Assembly (NCBI RefSeq): GCF_002261345.1
Contig: NZ_NEVT01000003.1
Location: 62,001-126,000 of the forward strand
Source: Bordetella genomosp. 2
GTDB lineage: Bacteria; Pseudomonadota; Gammaproteobacteria; Burkholderiales; Burkholderiaceae_B
Length of the DNA stretch: 64,000 nt
Direction: 5' to 3'
Under the pieces are notes generated by a model, which was not told where the DNA came from, ran no database searches, and was given only the letters and a program-made list of their open reading frames with translations. Numbering within the stretch: position 1 is the stretch's first letter; the number at the start of each line of letters is the position of its first letter. The translations under genes and the position numbers were made by a program. Shown in pieces: positions 1 through 8,393 of this stretch.

Positions 1-578
1 TCGACCACCGCGCGGTAGACCACGTGGCCGGTCACGCGGGCGGGATCGCCCACCATGCGCTCGCGCACCACCGACTTGACCCCGTCGCAGCCGACCAGCG
101 CGTCGCCGCGGTAGCGCCGGCCCTGGGCATCCGTCACCTCGACCTGCGCGCCGTCCTGGCGCACTTCGACGATCTGCGTCGAGGTATGGAAACTGATCAG
201 CGGATCGCGCTGCACGGCCTCCAGGATCGACAGGTGGATGTCGGCGCGATGGATGACCGCGTAGGGGCCGCCGAAGCGCGCGCGGAAGTCGGCGCCGGTG
301 TCGATGCGCACCACTTCACGGGCATCGACCGCGTCCATCATGATGATGTGGTCGGTGTACACGGCGCGGCCGCGCGCCGTCGCCCCCACGCCCAGCGCGT
401 CCAGCGCCGCGAAGGCATTGGGCCCGAGCTGGATGCCGGCGCCGATCTCGCCGATGTGGCTGGCCTGTTCCAGCAATTGCACGGCGATGCCCTGGCGGGT
501 CAGCGCCAGCGCCGCGGCCAGGCCGCCGATGCCGCCGCCCACCACGATGGCGGTTTGAGTCGTCGTTGTGCTGCTCAT
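1..578 (-). CDS. 3-hydroxybenzoate 6-hydroxylase, N-terminal part (gene runs off the window)
   Basis: This is an FAD-dependent aromatic hydroxylase, cut by the left edge of the window so that only about the first 192 residues are present. The ATG at 578 follows an AGGAG site. Residues 9-20 form the Rossmann dinucleotide motif (VVGGGIGGLAAA). They are followed by GEIGAGIQLGPNAF and FGGPYAVIHRADIHLS, both typical of 3-hydroxybenzoate 6-monooxygenases, and by VGCDGVKSVVR, the second FAD/NADH-contact motif (DG). The enzyme would turn 3-hydroxybenzoate into gentisate using NADH and O2. It is the last visible gene of the operon that also carries gentisate dioxygenase and fumarylpyruvate hydrolase, which supports the assignment. 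Salicylate hydroxylase is the main alternative. Confidence 0.85.
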   Translation of the reverse strand, partial: MSSTTTTQTAIVVGGGIGGLAAALALTRQGIAVQLLEQASHIGEIGAGIQLGPNAFAALDALGVGATARGRAVYTDHIIMMDAVDAREVVRIDTGADFRARFGGPYAVIHRADIHLSILEAVQRDPLISFHTSTQIVEVRQDGAQVEVTDAQGRRYRGDALVGCDGVKSVVRERMVGDPARVTGHVVYRAVV

Positions 579-642
579 ATGCGTTGCTCCTGCTGACTGG
601 CTGGGCCGGCCCGCCGGGCCGGCGGCCGGGGATGGCGCGGCC

Positions 643-1995
643 TCATGCCGGCTCGCCCAGGAAGGCGCCCTGGCGGCGCAACTGTTCCTGCACCGTCGAG
701 GCCGGCAGCCGGCCGGGCGCCACGCCGGCTTGCAGCGCCAGCGCCGCGGCCGTGCCGGCGGCCTCGCCCATGACGAAGCAGCTGCCGCTGACGCGGGCGG
801 CCGACTGGCCTTCGTGCGTCATGCCGGCGCAACGGCCCGCCACCAGGACGTTGGATGGCGCGCCCGCCTGCTGGCGCGGCACGATCATGCGCAGCGGCAG
901 CTGGTTGTAGCCGCGCGACTCGGGAATGGGCGGCCAGACCCATTGCACGTCGCCCGCCACATGGATCTCCAGCGGCCAGCCGTTGACGCCGATGCTGTCC
1001 GCGAAGTCGGCGCAGCCCAGCACGTCGTCGCGGCTGAGCATGTATTCGGCCACTACCCGGCGCGTCTCGCGGATGCCCAGCTGCGGCGCGATGTCCAGCA
1101 CATAAGCCTGTTCGAAGCCGGGCACCCGGGCGCGCAGGAACGCCAGGTAGTCGACGATCTGGCGGCGGCCTTCCAGCTCGCCGGCCGACAGCGACAGCGC
1201 ATCGGTGCCGTCGGCGGCCGACCCGTCGGGGTTGCTGAGTTGGGTCACGTTGACGCGCCATTCGTAGTCGTGCTTCTGCGGCCGTACGATGGCGCCGCGC
1301 CGCGGGAAATGGAAGTCGCCGCTGGCCTCGGCCTCGTCCATCAGCTGGGGGATGATCTTCCACGCTTCGCGCGCGCGTTCGCCATCGACGTTGCCGACCT
1401 TGAACATCAGCGTCGGGTACATCATGTGGCCTTGTCCGTCGCCTTTCTCGAAGGGCAGGCCGGCCCAGTGCGCGAGGTCGGCGTCGCCCGAACAGTCGAT
1501 GAAGACGCGGCCGCGCACCGCCCGGCGGCCCGACTTGGTTTCCAGCAGCAGGGCGTCGACCGCGCCGTCCGCGCCGCGCACGATGCCGCCTGCCAGGGCG
1601 TGGAACAGCACCTGCGCGCCGCTGTCGCGCAGCAGGCCGTCGGCGGCGCACTTGAATGCGGATATGTCGTACGCCTGGGCGTGGATCTTGCCCAGGATCA
1701 GGTGCGGGTCGTTCAGGCCGTCGAGCGCGCGCATGCGGTCCAGCAGCTCGTCGGCCATGCCGTGCACCACCTGGCGGATGTCGCCGTGCACATTGGCGTG
1801 CAGCCCGCAGAAATTGGAAACGCCCGCCGCCGTGCCCATGCCGCCCAGAAAGCCGTAGCGTTCGAGCAGCAGCACGCTGGCGCCGTTGCGGGCCGCGCTG
1901 GCGGCGGCCAGCAGGCCGGCCGGGCCGCCGCCCAGCACGACCACGTCGTATTCGCCGTGCAGCGGGACCTGGCGGGATGGTTCGGTAACGTACAT
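643..1995 (-). CDS. FAD-dependent oxidoreductase of the FAD_oxidored family, substrate unknown
   Basis: A flavoprotein of about 450 residues. It opens with an N-terminal dinucleotide-binding segment ([21 protein letters not shown]), an LLERYGFLGGMGT stretch typical of the PF12831 group, and a FIDCSGDADLAHWAG motif near residue 170. The C-terminal part has the second FAD-contact region (VAGRCAGMTHEGQSAARV). Two starts are possible. The ATG at 2019 overlaps the stop of the upstream gene, but the ATG at 1995 has a strong GGAGGAG site six bases upstream and is preferred. The family includes many uncharacterised enzymes near tricarboxylate-type transporters. Its role in the 3-hydroxybenzoate operon cannot be deduced from sequence. 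Confidence 0.8.
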   Translation of the reverse strand: MYVTEPSRQVPLHGEYDVVVLGGGPAGLLAAASAARNGASVLLLERYGFLGGMGTAAGVSNFCGLHANVHGDIRQVVHGMADELLDRMRALDGLNDPHLILGKIHAQAYDISAFKCAADGLLRDSGAQVLFHALAGGIVRGADGAVDALLLETKSGRRAVRGRVFIDCSGDADLAHWAGLPFEKGDGQGHMMYPTLMFKVGNVDGERAREAWKIIPQLMDEAEASGDFHFPRRGAIVRPQKHDYEWRVNVTQLSNPDGSAADGTDALSLSAGELEGRRQIVDYLAFLRARVPGFEQAYVLDIAPQLGIRETRRVVAEYMLSRDDVLGCADFADSIGVNGWPLEIHVAGDVQWVWPPIPESRGYNQLPLRMIVPRQQAGAPSNVLVAGRCAGMTHEGQSAARVSGSCFVMGEAAGTAAALALQAGVAPGRLPASTVQEQLRRQGAFLGEPA

Positions 1996-2018
1996 CGGTT
2001 GCTCCTCCGGGGCGCGCA

Positions 2019-3011
2019 TTACTGCGCCTGGATGCCCAATTGCTTGATCAAGGGCGCCCAGCGCCGCAGCTCGTCGTCCATGTAGGCGCGGAATTCGGCG
2101 GGTGTGCCGCCGACCGGCTCCATGAACTGGGCCTGCAGGCGCTGCTGCACGGCCGGGTCGCCAATCGCCTGGATCAGCGCATCGGCCAGCCTCTTCTGGA
2201 TATCGGCCGGTACCTTGGACGATACGACAAAGCCGATCCAGGCCGAGCCTTCGATGCCCTGCACGCCCACTTCGGCCAGCGTGGGAATGTCGGGCAGCAG
2301 CGCCGAGCGCTTGGACGAAGTGACCGCCAGCGCTTTCAGGCGGCCGTCCCGCACCATCGGCATCACCGCGATGGGCGGCAGCGCGGCGAACTGGGTATCG
2401 CCGGCCAGCACCGAGCTCAACGCGGCCGGCGACGAGGGGTAGGGCACGTGCACGGCCTTGGCGCCGATGCGCTGCAGCAGCAGTTCGACCGACAGGTGCG
2501 AGACGGTGCCGGCGCCGGGCGACGGGAAGTTGTACTTGTCCGGCTGCGCCTTGAGCGCCTCCAGCAGTTGCCCGATGTCGGCGATGCCGGACTTGGCGGG
2601 CACCACCAGCACGTTGGGCTGGTGCACCGCCAGGGTCAGCGCGGCCAGGTCCTTGAAGGGGTCGTAGGGCAACTGCTCGAACAGCACGGTGTTGTTGACC
2701 AGCGGGCCGGTGATCGACACGCCGAAGGTGTAGCCGTCGGGCTTGGCATTGGCGATGGCGGCGGTGCCGATATTGCCGCTGGCGCCCGGCTTGTTCTCGA
2801 CCACGATGGTCTGGCCGAGGATGCTGCCGGCCTTGTCGCCAACGACGCGCGCCACCTGGTCGGGGCTGGAGCCGGGGCCGAACGGCACGATCAGCTTGAG
2901 GGGCTGCGCGGGCCAGCCGGCCGCCTGGGCGCCGGCCAGCGGCGCCAGCGCCGCGGCCAGCATCGCGGCGCCAAGGCGGCGGCGCCAGCGGTGTGCGATG
3001 ACATCATTCAT
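2019..3011 (-). CDS. Bug-family (TctC-like) periplasmic substrate-binding protein
   Basis: A 330-residue secreted binding protein. A basic N-terminus is followed by a hydrophobic signal ending in AGAQA near residue 30. The mature part has the Bug hallmarks: WPAQPLKLIVPFGPGSSPD, then VVENKPGASGNIG, then KPDGYTFG. This family captures small carboxylates for TTT (TctABC) transporters, and Bordetella genomes carry dozens of orphan copies. No TctA or TctB membrane gene is present in the operon. Its start overlaps the 3' end of the preceding PchB-like gene by eight bases. The ligand is unknown; an aromatic acid fed to the gentisate pathway is a reasonable guess. Confidence 0.93.
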   Translation of the reverse strand: MNDVIAHRWRRRLGAAMLAAALAPLAGAQAAGWPAQPLKLIVPFGPGSSPDQVARVVGDKAGSILGQTIVVENKPGASGNIGTAAIANAKPDGYTFGVSITGPLVNNTVLFEQLPYDPFKDLAALTLAVHQPNVLVVPAKSGIADIGQLLEALKAQPDKYNFPSPGAGTVSHLSVELLLQRIGAKAVHVPYPSSPAALSSVLAGDTQFAALPPIAVMPMVRDGRLKALAVTSSKRSALLPDIPTLAEVGVQGIEGSAWIGFVVSSKVPADIQKRLADALIQAIGDPAVQQRLQAQFMEPVGGTPAEFRAYMDDELRRWAPLIKQLGIQAQ

Positions 3012-3384
3012 GCCGGTCTCCTGTGGGTGTCATTTTTTCGAAGTAGTGCTGCTCGTTGGCGATGAAAGCCGCCACCATGGCGCGGTAAGTGGCCTCGACC
3101 ACTTCTTCCAGGTTCTCGAAGCCGCGGTCGTGGCGGCGCGCCAGTTGCCGCGCCCGCGCATAGACCTCGGCCTGGCGCGCCGGCGCGCTGACCTGGAACG
3201 CGTCGCGCTTGAAGCGGGCGGCATCCTTGACATACATGGCGCGTTCGGCGATCAGCCGCACGATTTCGTCGTCCAGGCGGTCGATGTGGGCGCGCACTTC
3301 GGCCAGCGTGGCGCACAGCGGCCGGTAGGCCGGGTCCTGGTAGGCGCGCAGCGGGCCCGCCTGGGGATCGGGTTCGATGGGCAT
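3004..3384 (-). CDS. Chorismate mutase/isochorismate-pyruvate lyase-like (PchB-like) small protein
   Basis: An all-helical protein of about 126 residues of the AroQ/PchB fold. The first helix reads VRAHIDRLDDEIVRLIAERA, followed by YVKDAARFK, which closely resembles PchB of Pseudomonas (active-site loop YVKAASRFK with its catalytic Lys). The C-terminus ends in a FIANEQHYFEK helix, as in PchB. The preferred start is the ATG at 3384, with GGGAGA upstream; the frame is open to a TTG at 3405. PchB cleaves isochorismate to salicylate and pyruvate, so its presence in a gentisate operon is unusual. It may act on a related cyclic substrate. The fold is secure; the reaction is not. Confidence 0.82.
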   Translation of the reverse strand: MPIEPDPQAGPLRAYQDPAYRPLCATLAEVRAHIDRLDDEIVRLIAERAMYVKDAARFKRDAFQVSAPARQAEVYARARQLARRHDRGFENLEEVVEATYRAMVAAFIANEQHYFEKMTPTGDRHE

Positions 3385-3411
3385 GGTGCGGGTCTCCCTA
3401 TGCAAGTGGTC

Positions 3412-4050
3412 TCAGCCGGCGAAGTCCGGCTGCTGGCGCGGCGCGGCGGCCTGGAAAGCGGGCTGCGCGCTGCAGTGCCCGGCCACGCGCATGACGTTGG
3501 GGTAGGCCGACAGGTCGCAGCCCATGCGCTGCGCGTTGGCGACCTGCGGCACCAGGCAGCAGTCGGCCAGCGTGGGGGCCGCGCCGAAGCAATAGGGGCC
3601 ATCGCCGTGGCGGGCCAGCAGCGTCTCGACCGTGGCCATGCCCTCGCCGATCCAGTGGCGGTACCAGGCGTTCTTCTGCTCGTCCGAGGCGCCCAGCACC
3701 TCCTGCAGGTAGCGCAGGATGCGCAGGTTGTTCACCGGATGGATGTCGCAGGCGATGGCGTACGACAACTCCAGCACGCGGGCGCGCCGCGCCGCGTCGG
3801 CCGGGATCAGGCGCGGCTCGGGATGCGCGGCGTCCAGGTAGTCGATGATGGCCAGCGACTGGCCCAGCGCGAACTGGCCGTCTTCCAGCAGCGGCACGTT
3901 GGCCGACGGGTTGCGCGCCACGTAGTCGTCGGCCCGGTGTTCGAGCCGGCGGATATTCACGGGCCGGTAGTCGTAGGGCAGGCCCTTGAGGGCGAGCGCG
4001 ATGCGCACCCGGTACGAGGTCGAGCTGTTGAAGAAGCTGTGCAGTTGCAT
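3412..4050 (-). CDS. Zeta-class GST: maleylpyruvate (maleylacetoacetate) isomerase
   Basis: A 212-residue zeta-class glutathione transferase of normal family length. The N-terminal thioredoxin fold carries the catalytic SSTSYRVRIALALKG motif (residues 8-22), and GSH is held by NVPLLEDG and the following QSLAIIDYL. The C-terminal helical domain contains CDIHPVNNLRIL, typical of MaiA/NagL. In the gentisate pathway this enzyme converts maleylpyruvate to fumarylpyruvate, which the hydrolase at 6465-7163 then splits. The open frame extends much further upstream, but homology begins at the ATG at 4050. The context (gentisate dioxygenase, no homogentisate dioxygenase) favours maleylpyruvate over maleylacetoacetate. 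Confidence 0.9.
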   Translation of the reverse strand: MQLHSFFNSSTSYRVRIALALKGLPYDYRPVNIRRLEHRADDYVARNPSANVPLLEDGQFALGQSLAIIDYLDAAHPEPRLIPADAARRARVLELSYAIACDIHPVNNLRILRYLQEVLGASDEQKNAWYRHWIGEGMATVETLLARHGDGPYCFGAAPTLADCCLVPQVANAQRMGCDLSAYPNVMRVAGHCSAQPAFQAAAPRQQPDFAG

Positions 4051-4103
4051 GGAATCTACGGAGTGGGTGGCGGGAAGGGCAGGGGCGCCGCGCAGCCGGC
4101 GGC

Positions 4104-5069
4104 CTAGTCGGCGCTGATGCCGGTGCGCGTGATGACGTCGTCCCAGCGCTTGGCGTCCTTGGCGACCAGTGCGCCGAACTCGGCCGGGGTGGAGGTGGCC
4201 GGCACCATGCCTTGCGCGTCGAACGCGGTGGCGGTGGCCGGGTCTTGCAGGATCACGTTGATCGCCTCGTTCATGCGCTGGATGATGGCGGCCGGCGTGC
4301 CGGCGGGCGCCAGCACGCCGTACCACATGTCGACATCGGCGCCCTGCAGGCCCGCCTCGGTCAGGGTCGGCACGTCCGGCAATTGGGGCAGGCGCTTGGG
4401 GCTGCCGGTGGCAATGACCTTGAGCTTGCCGGCGCGCACCTGCGGCAGCGCCACGTGGACCGGCAGGAACATGTAGTCCAGGCGTCCGCCCAGCATGTCG
4501 GTCACCGCGCCCGCGGTGCCCTTGTAGGGCACGTGCAGCATGTCGGCCTGGATGCGGTCCAGGAACAAGGCCATCGACAGGTGGTGCGGGGTGCCCACGC
4601 CGGGCGTGCCGTAGGTGAGCTTGCCGGGCGCCGCCTGGGCGGCCCGGGCCACATCGGCCACCGTGGCGGCCGGATTGGACGGATGCGTGACCAGCAGCAG
4701 CGAGCCCCACGAGGTCTGGCCGACCGGGGCGAAGTCCTTGAGCGGATCGAAATGCAGCTTGCCCTTGTACAGGCTGCTGTTCATCACCAGCGTGTTGACG
4801 GTGACCAGGAAGGTATAGCCATCGGGGGCGGCGCGCGCCGCCTTCTCGGTGCCGATGTTGCCGCTGGCGCCCGGCAGGTTTTCCACCACCACCGGCTGGC
4901 CCAGCTTGCCGGGCAGGTGCGCCGACAACTGGCGGGCGATCAGGTCAATACCGGTGCCCGGCGTGAACGGCACGATCAGGGTGATGGGGCGCTCGGGCCA
5001 GGCGGCCTGGCTGGCGGCGGCCGCCAGCGACAGGGTCAGCGCGCCCAGGGCGCGTATGAGGGTAAGCAT
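4104..5069 (-). CDS. Second Bug-family (TctC-like) periplasmic substrate-binding protein
   Basis: A 321-residue binding protein with a signal peptide (LTLSLAAAASQA, cleavage near residue 23). The mature protein starts AWPERPITLIVPFTPGTG and contains VVENLPGASGNIGTEKAA and PDGYTFLVTV, the standard Bug features. It is a distinct paralogue of the protein at 2019-3011, and again has no TctA/TctB partner nearby. The upstream gap (5070-5202) holds one 33-bp palindrome, so expression may be tuned at the mRNA level. The ligand is unknown. Confidence 0.93.
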   Translation of the reverse strand: MLTLIRALGALTLSLAAAASQAAWPERPITLIVPFTPGTGIDLIARQLSAHLPGKLGQPVVVENLPGASGNIGTEKAARAAPDGYTFLVTVNTLVMNSSLYKGKLHFDPLKDFAPVGQTSWGSLLLVTHPSNPAATVADVARAAQAAPGKLTYGTPGVGTPHHLSMALFLDRIQADMLHVPYKGTAGAVTDMLGGRLDYMFLPVHVALPQVRAGKLKVIATGSPKRLPQLPDVPTLTEAGLQGADVDMWYGVLAPAGTPAAIIQRMNEAINVILQDPATATAFDAQGMVPATSTPAEFGALVAKDAKRWDDVITRTGISAD

Positions 5070-5122
5070 GTTTGTCTCTCCTGGTGTTGTTGTTGTGTCG
5101 TGGCCTTGCGAGGTGTCTTATG

Positions 5123-5155
5123 AGGTGTCAGACACCCTGCGGGTGTCTGACACCT
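5123..5155. repeat. 33-bp palindrome (REP-like unit A, loop TGC)
   Basis: A perfect inverted repeat: arm AGGTGTCAGACACCC, loop TGC, and the exact complement arm. It lies between two same-strand genes of the gentisate operon, in the 133-bp gap upstream of the Bug gene. A partial copy (AGGTGTC) sits at 5111-5117. It is the same family as the units around the RAYT gene near 30 kb. As RNA it would form a 15-bp hairpin. Confidence 0.95.
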
Positions 5156-5202
5156 GTTCATCCTTCCGCGTGCCTGCCAGCTGGCCGTCTGTGCGGCGGC
5201 CC

Positions 5203-6462
5203 CTACAGGAACGACGCGCGTGCCTTCAGGCTGGCCGGGTCGAAGCCGGCGATCTGCTTGTAGCGGTTCGAGATGCCTTCCAGTTCCGCGCGGCTGATCA
5301 CGTCGTCGATGCGCTGGTACGGCCGGTCGCCGGAACGTTCGTAGACTTCCCGCAGGATGGCGTCGGGCGGGTTGGCGCGGTTGGTCAGCACCACGCGCGT
5401 GGTGGCCTCGACGCGCACGCGGTCGTACTCCTGCAACGCCGCCGTGCCCAGGCCCTGCCGCTTCAGCTGGCCGGCCAGGAAGCGCGCGTCGATCACCGCC
5501 TGGCCGGCGCCGTTCGAGCCGCGCGGCACCATCGGGTGGGCGGCGTCGCCCAGCAGCGTCACGCGCCCGCGCGTCCAGGTGGGCAGCGGGTCCTGGTCCA
5601 CCATGGGATATTCCAGGATCGATTCGGCGTTGCGGATCAGCGCGGCCACGTCGAGCCAGTCGAATTGCCAGTCGGCGAAAGCGGGGTAGAAGTCGTCGAG
5701 CCGGCCGGCGCGGTTCCAGTCGCGCTGCGCGGGCACCGGCGCCTCGATCTCGGCCACCCAGTTGATCAACTGGTTGCCGTCGGCGTCGATGGCGTCGCGG
5801 ATCGGATAGATGACCATCTTGCCGGTCGCCAGCCAGCCGGCGCGCACCATGCTGCCGCCGCTCAGGAACGGCCGGTGGCGCGTCACGCCGCGCCACATGT
5901 TGACGCCGGAATAGCGCGGCGGCCCTTCGTCGGGATAGAGCTGCTTGCGCAGCGCCGAATGGATGCCATCGCAGCCCACCGCGATGGCGCCGCGCACCGG
6001 CGGCAGCGCCTGGCCGGCCGCGTCGGTGAAGTGCGCCGTGACGCCGTCGTCGTCCTGGTCGACCCGCAGGCAGCGGTGGCCGGTCACTACGCTGTCCGGG
6101 CCCAGGCGCTCGCGCACTGCCGCCAGCAGCGCCATTTGCAGGTCGCCGCGGTGGATCGAGTATTGGGGCCAGTCGTAGCCGGCCGCCTTGCCGGCCGGCT
6201 CGCTGTAGATGAACTGGCCGTGGCGGGTGAAGAAGATCGACTCGCGGGTGTGCACGCCCAGCGCATCCAGCGCCGGCAGCAAGCCCAGTTCGTCGAGTTC
6301 GCGTGCGGCGTGCGGCAGCAGGTTGATGCCCACGCCCAGCGGCCGGATCTCGGCCACGGCTTCATAGACGCGGCAGCCGATGCCGGCCTGGTGCAGGCTC
6401 AGCGCCAGTACCAGGCCGCCCACGCCGGCGCCGACAATGACGACTTCGGTGTCGCGCTGCAT
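5203..6462 (-). CDS. FAD-dependent aromatic monooxygenase (PhzS/salicylate hydroxylase-like)
   Basis: A 419-residue group A flavin monooxygenase. It has the N-terminal Rossmann motif VVIVGAGVGGLVLALSL (residues 7-23), the DG motif AVGCDGIHSALRKQLY near residue 160, and the GD motif LLGDAAHPMVPRGSNGAGQ near residue 290. The overall pattern (SGVNMWRGVT, RGSNGAGQ) is closest to the PhzS-like flavin-dependent oxidoreductases. It starts two bases after the stop of the fumarylpyruvate hydrolase gene, so the two are cotranscribed. It is the second ring hydroxylase of this operon. Its substrate probably feeds the gentisate route, but sequence alone does not say which one. Confidence 0.87.
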   Translation of the reverse strand: MQRDTEVVIVGAGVGGLVLALSLHQAGIGCRVYEAVAEIRPLGVGINLLPHAARELDELGLLPALDALGVHTRESIFFTRHGQFIYSEPAGKAAGYDWPQYSIHRGDLQMALLAAVRERLGPDSVVTGHRCLRVDQDDDGVTAHFTDAAGQALPPVRGAIAVGCDGIHSALRKQLYPDEGPPRYSGVNMWRGVTRHRPFLSGGSMVRAGWLATGKMVIYPIRDAIDADGNQLINWVAEIEAPVPAQRDWNRAGRLDDFYPAFADWQFDWLDVAALIRNAESILEYPMVDQDPLPTWTRGRVTLLGDAAHPMVPRGSNGAGQAVIDARFLAGQLKRQGLGTAALQEYDRVRVEATTRVVLTNRANPPDAILREVYERSGDRPYQRIDDVISRAELEGISNRYKQIAGFDPASLKARASFL

Positions 6463-6464
6463 GG

Positions 6465-7163
6465 CTACACCACCTTCACGCGCAGCGTATCCAGCCCGTC
6501 GACGCCGCCTTCCATGAGGTCGCCGGCGACCACCGGGCCCACGCCCTCGGGCGTGCCGGTGTAGATCAGGTCGCCCGGCTCCAGCCGGAAGTAGCGCGAC
6601 AGGTAGGCGATGGTCTCGGCCACCGACCAGATCAGCTTGGCGGTGTCGCTGCGCTGCCGGTCCTGGCCATTGACTTGCAGCCAGATCGCCGCGCGCGACA
6701 GGTCGCCCGCCTCGGCGGCGCGATGCAGCGGCGAGATGGGCGCGCTCTGGTCGAACGCCTTGCCCAGCTCCCAGGGCCGGCCGGCCTCGCGCACTTTCAT
6801 CTGCAGGTCGCGGCGCGTCATGTCCAGGCCCACGGCATAGCCCCAGACGTGGGCCAGCGCGTCGTCCACCGCGATATTGCTGCCCGCCTTGCCGATGGCC
6901 GCCACCAGTTCGATCTCGTAGTGATAGTTGGCGGTCTCGGCCGGATAGGGGATCTCCAGCGTGGCGCCCGGCGCGGCCGGCACCACCGCGTCGGCCGGCT
7001 TGCAGAAGAAGAACGGCGGCTCGCGGTCGGGATCGAAGCCCATTTCGCGGGCGTGTGCGGCGTAGTTGCGGCCCACACAATAGACGCGGCGCACGGGGAA
7101 GCGCTCCTGGCTGCCGGCCACGGCAATGGTGGTCGGCGCGGCGGGCGGGAAGACGAGAGACAT
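6465..7163 (-). CDS. Fumarylpyruvate hydrolase (FAH family)
   Basis: A 232-residue protein of the fumarylacetoacetate hydrolase family. It carries the [16 protein letters not shown] opening, [11 protein letters not shown], and the acidic metal site [11 protein letters not shown] with a Mg2+-binding aspartate in [14 protein letters not shown]. The C-terminal [12 protein letters not shown] is the standard FAH motif. The short length matches fumarylpyruvate hydrolases (NagK type) rather than 4-hydroxyphenylacetate enzymes. It would hydrolyse fumarylpyruvate to fumarate and pyruvate, the last step of the gentisate route. It lies 37 bp downstream of gentisate dioxygenase. Confidence 0.92.
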   Translation of the reverse strand: MSLVFPPAAPTTIAVAGSQERFPVRRVYCVGRNYAAHAREMGFDPDREPPFFFCKPADAVVPAAPGATLEIPYPAETANYHYEIELVAAIGKAGSNIAVDDALAHVWGYAVGLDMTRRDLQMKVREAGRPWELGKAFDQSAPISPLHRAAEAGDLSRAAIWLQVNGQDRQRSDTAKLIWSVAETIAYLSRYFRLEPGDLIYTGTPEGVGPVVAGDLMEGGVDGLDTLRVKVV

Positions 7164-7200
7164 GGGCAGACCTTCGGTGTTGCGTAAAAGGGAAAAGGGA

Positions 7201-8253
7201 TCAGGCCTCGCGCGACTCGCGCAGCAGGCCCAGCGCGGCCTGCACGGGCCGGTCGGAATAACTGAACAGCGTGGCGTCCTCGAGCGCGCCGAGCTGCACC
7301 GGCTGCCAGGACGGCGCCACGAAGATGTCGCGCGGGCCGAAATCGAACTGCTGGTCGCCGATGCGCGCCGTGCCGCGGCCTTCCACCACGCTGTAGACGG
7401 TGGAGTCGGTGCTGCGGTAGGTCCGGCCATGAAAGCCGGCCGGCAGGAACTGCATGAAGGTGGCCATGGTCGGCATCGGGTAGCCGCCGGTGGCGGGGTT
7501 CACATAGCGCAGCTTGACGCCGTCCCACGCGTCGAGCTCGCCATGGCGGTACAGCTGGTCCAGCGCCTCGCGGCTGCGCTCGTACGGGTAGTTGAAGATC
7601 GGCGAGGAGCCGCCGCCCGGCTGGTAGCGCACCGGCAGCATGTTGTGGCTGAAGCGCGCGGCGCTGTCGCCCTCGGGCCGGCTGACCGGCTGCGTGGCGG
7701 TCGGATAGTTCTCGGCGAAGCCGGCATCCAGGAACCGCAGCAGGGGAATGTCCAGGCCGTCCAGCCAGATGACCGGCTCGCCGCCGTCGGCGGCCTCCGG
7801 GTTGCCGTGGTCGTGCCATGTCCACGACGGCGTGATGATGAAGTCGCCGGGCCGCATGGTGGTGCGCTCGCCGTCCACGGCGGTGTAGGCCCCGCGCCCT
7901 TCGACGATGAAGCGCAGCGCCGACTGCGTATGCCGGTGGCTGGGGGCGATCTCGCCGGGCAGGATCAGCTGCAGCCCGGCGTACAGGGTCTGGGTGATGC
8001 TGGCCTGGCCCGGCAGCCCGGGGTTCTCCAGGATCAGCACGCGGCGCACGGCCTCTTCGGCGCTGATCAGCTCGCCGGAGGCCAGCACGTCGGCGCGCAC
8101 GTTCTCGTACTTCCAGATGGCCGGCAGGCAGCGCGAGGCCGGCTGGCGCGGCACCAGGTTGTGCAGCGATTCCCACAGCGGGGCCATGTGCTTCTGGGCG
8201 ATGCCGGCGTAGTAGGCGGCGCGCGCGTCGGCGTTGACTGGGCCGTCGGGCAT
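7201..8253 (-). CDS. Gentisate 1,2-dioxygenase
   Basis: A bicupin ring-cleavage dioxygenase of 350 residues, the usual family length. The N-terminal cupin contains [19 protein letters not shown] (first metal-binding histidines) and [17 protein letters not shown] (the third, in WHDHGN). The C-terminal cupin includes [16 protein letters not shown] and FVAPSW. It opens gentisate with Fe(II) and O2 to give maleylpyruvate. It is the first gene of the operon, divergent from the LysR gene, and its promoter is expected in the 140-bp gap at 8254-8393. Confidence 0.94.
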   Translation of the reverse strand: MPDGPVNADARAAYYAGIAQKHMAPLWESLHNLVPRQPASRCLPAIWKYENVRADVLASGELISAEEAVRRVLILENPGLPGQASITQTLYAGLQLILPGEIAPSHRHTQSALRFIVEGRGAYTAVDGERTTMRPGDFIITPSWTWHDHGNPEAADGGEPVIWLDGLDIPLLRFLDAGFAENYPTATQPVSRPEGDSAARFSHNMLPVRYQPGGGSSPIFNYPYERSREALDQLYRHGELDAWDGVKLRYVNPATGGYPMPTMATFMQFLPAGFHGRTYRSTDSTVYSVVEGRGTARIGDQQFDFGPRDIFVAPSWQPVQLGALEDATLFSYSDRPVQAALGLLRESREA

Positions 8254-8349
8254 GATTTGTCTCCGGTTCGGGCCGGCCGGGCGTGGCCGGCCGCTGCTGG
8301 CGATGTTGTTTCAGCCATTATGCGGCGCCAGGTATGCTCATTAAAATGA

Positions 8350-8364
8350 AATAATCTTATTATT
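8350..8364. promoter_or_regulatory. AT-rich inverted repeat in the divergent LysR/gentisate promoter region
   Basis: AATAAT-CTT-ATTATT is a perfect 6-bp inverted repeat in an A+T-rich island (about 8336-8384) within otherwise G+C-rich DNA. It lies between the gentisate dioxygenase start (8253) and the LysR start (8394). It has the size and position of a LysR recognition site (an interrupted dyad of the T-N11-A type) close to the regulator's own start. Its function is inferred from position only. Confidence 0.45.
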
Positions 8365-8393
8365 CATACGTAAAACAATATGGGTGGAGACTC

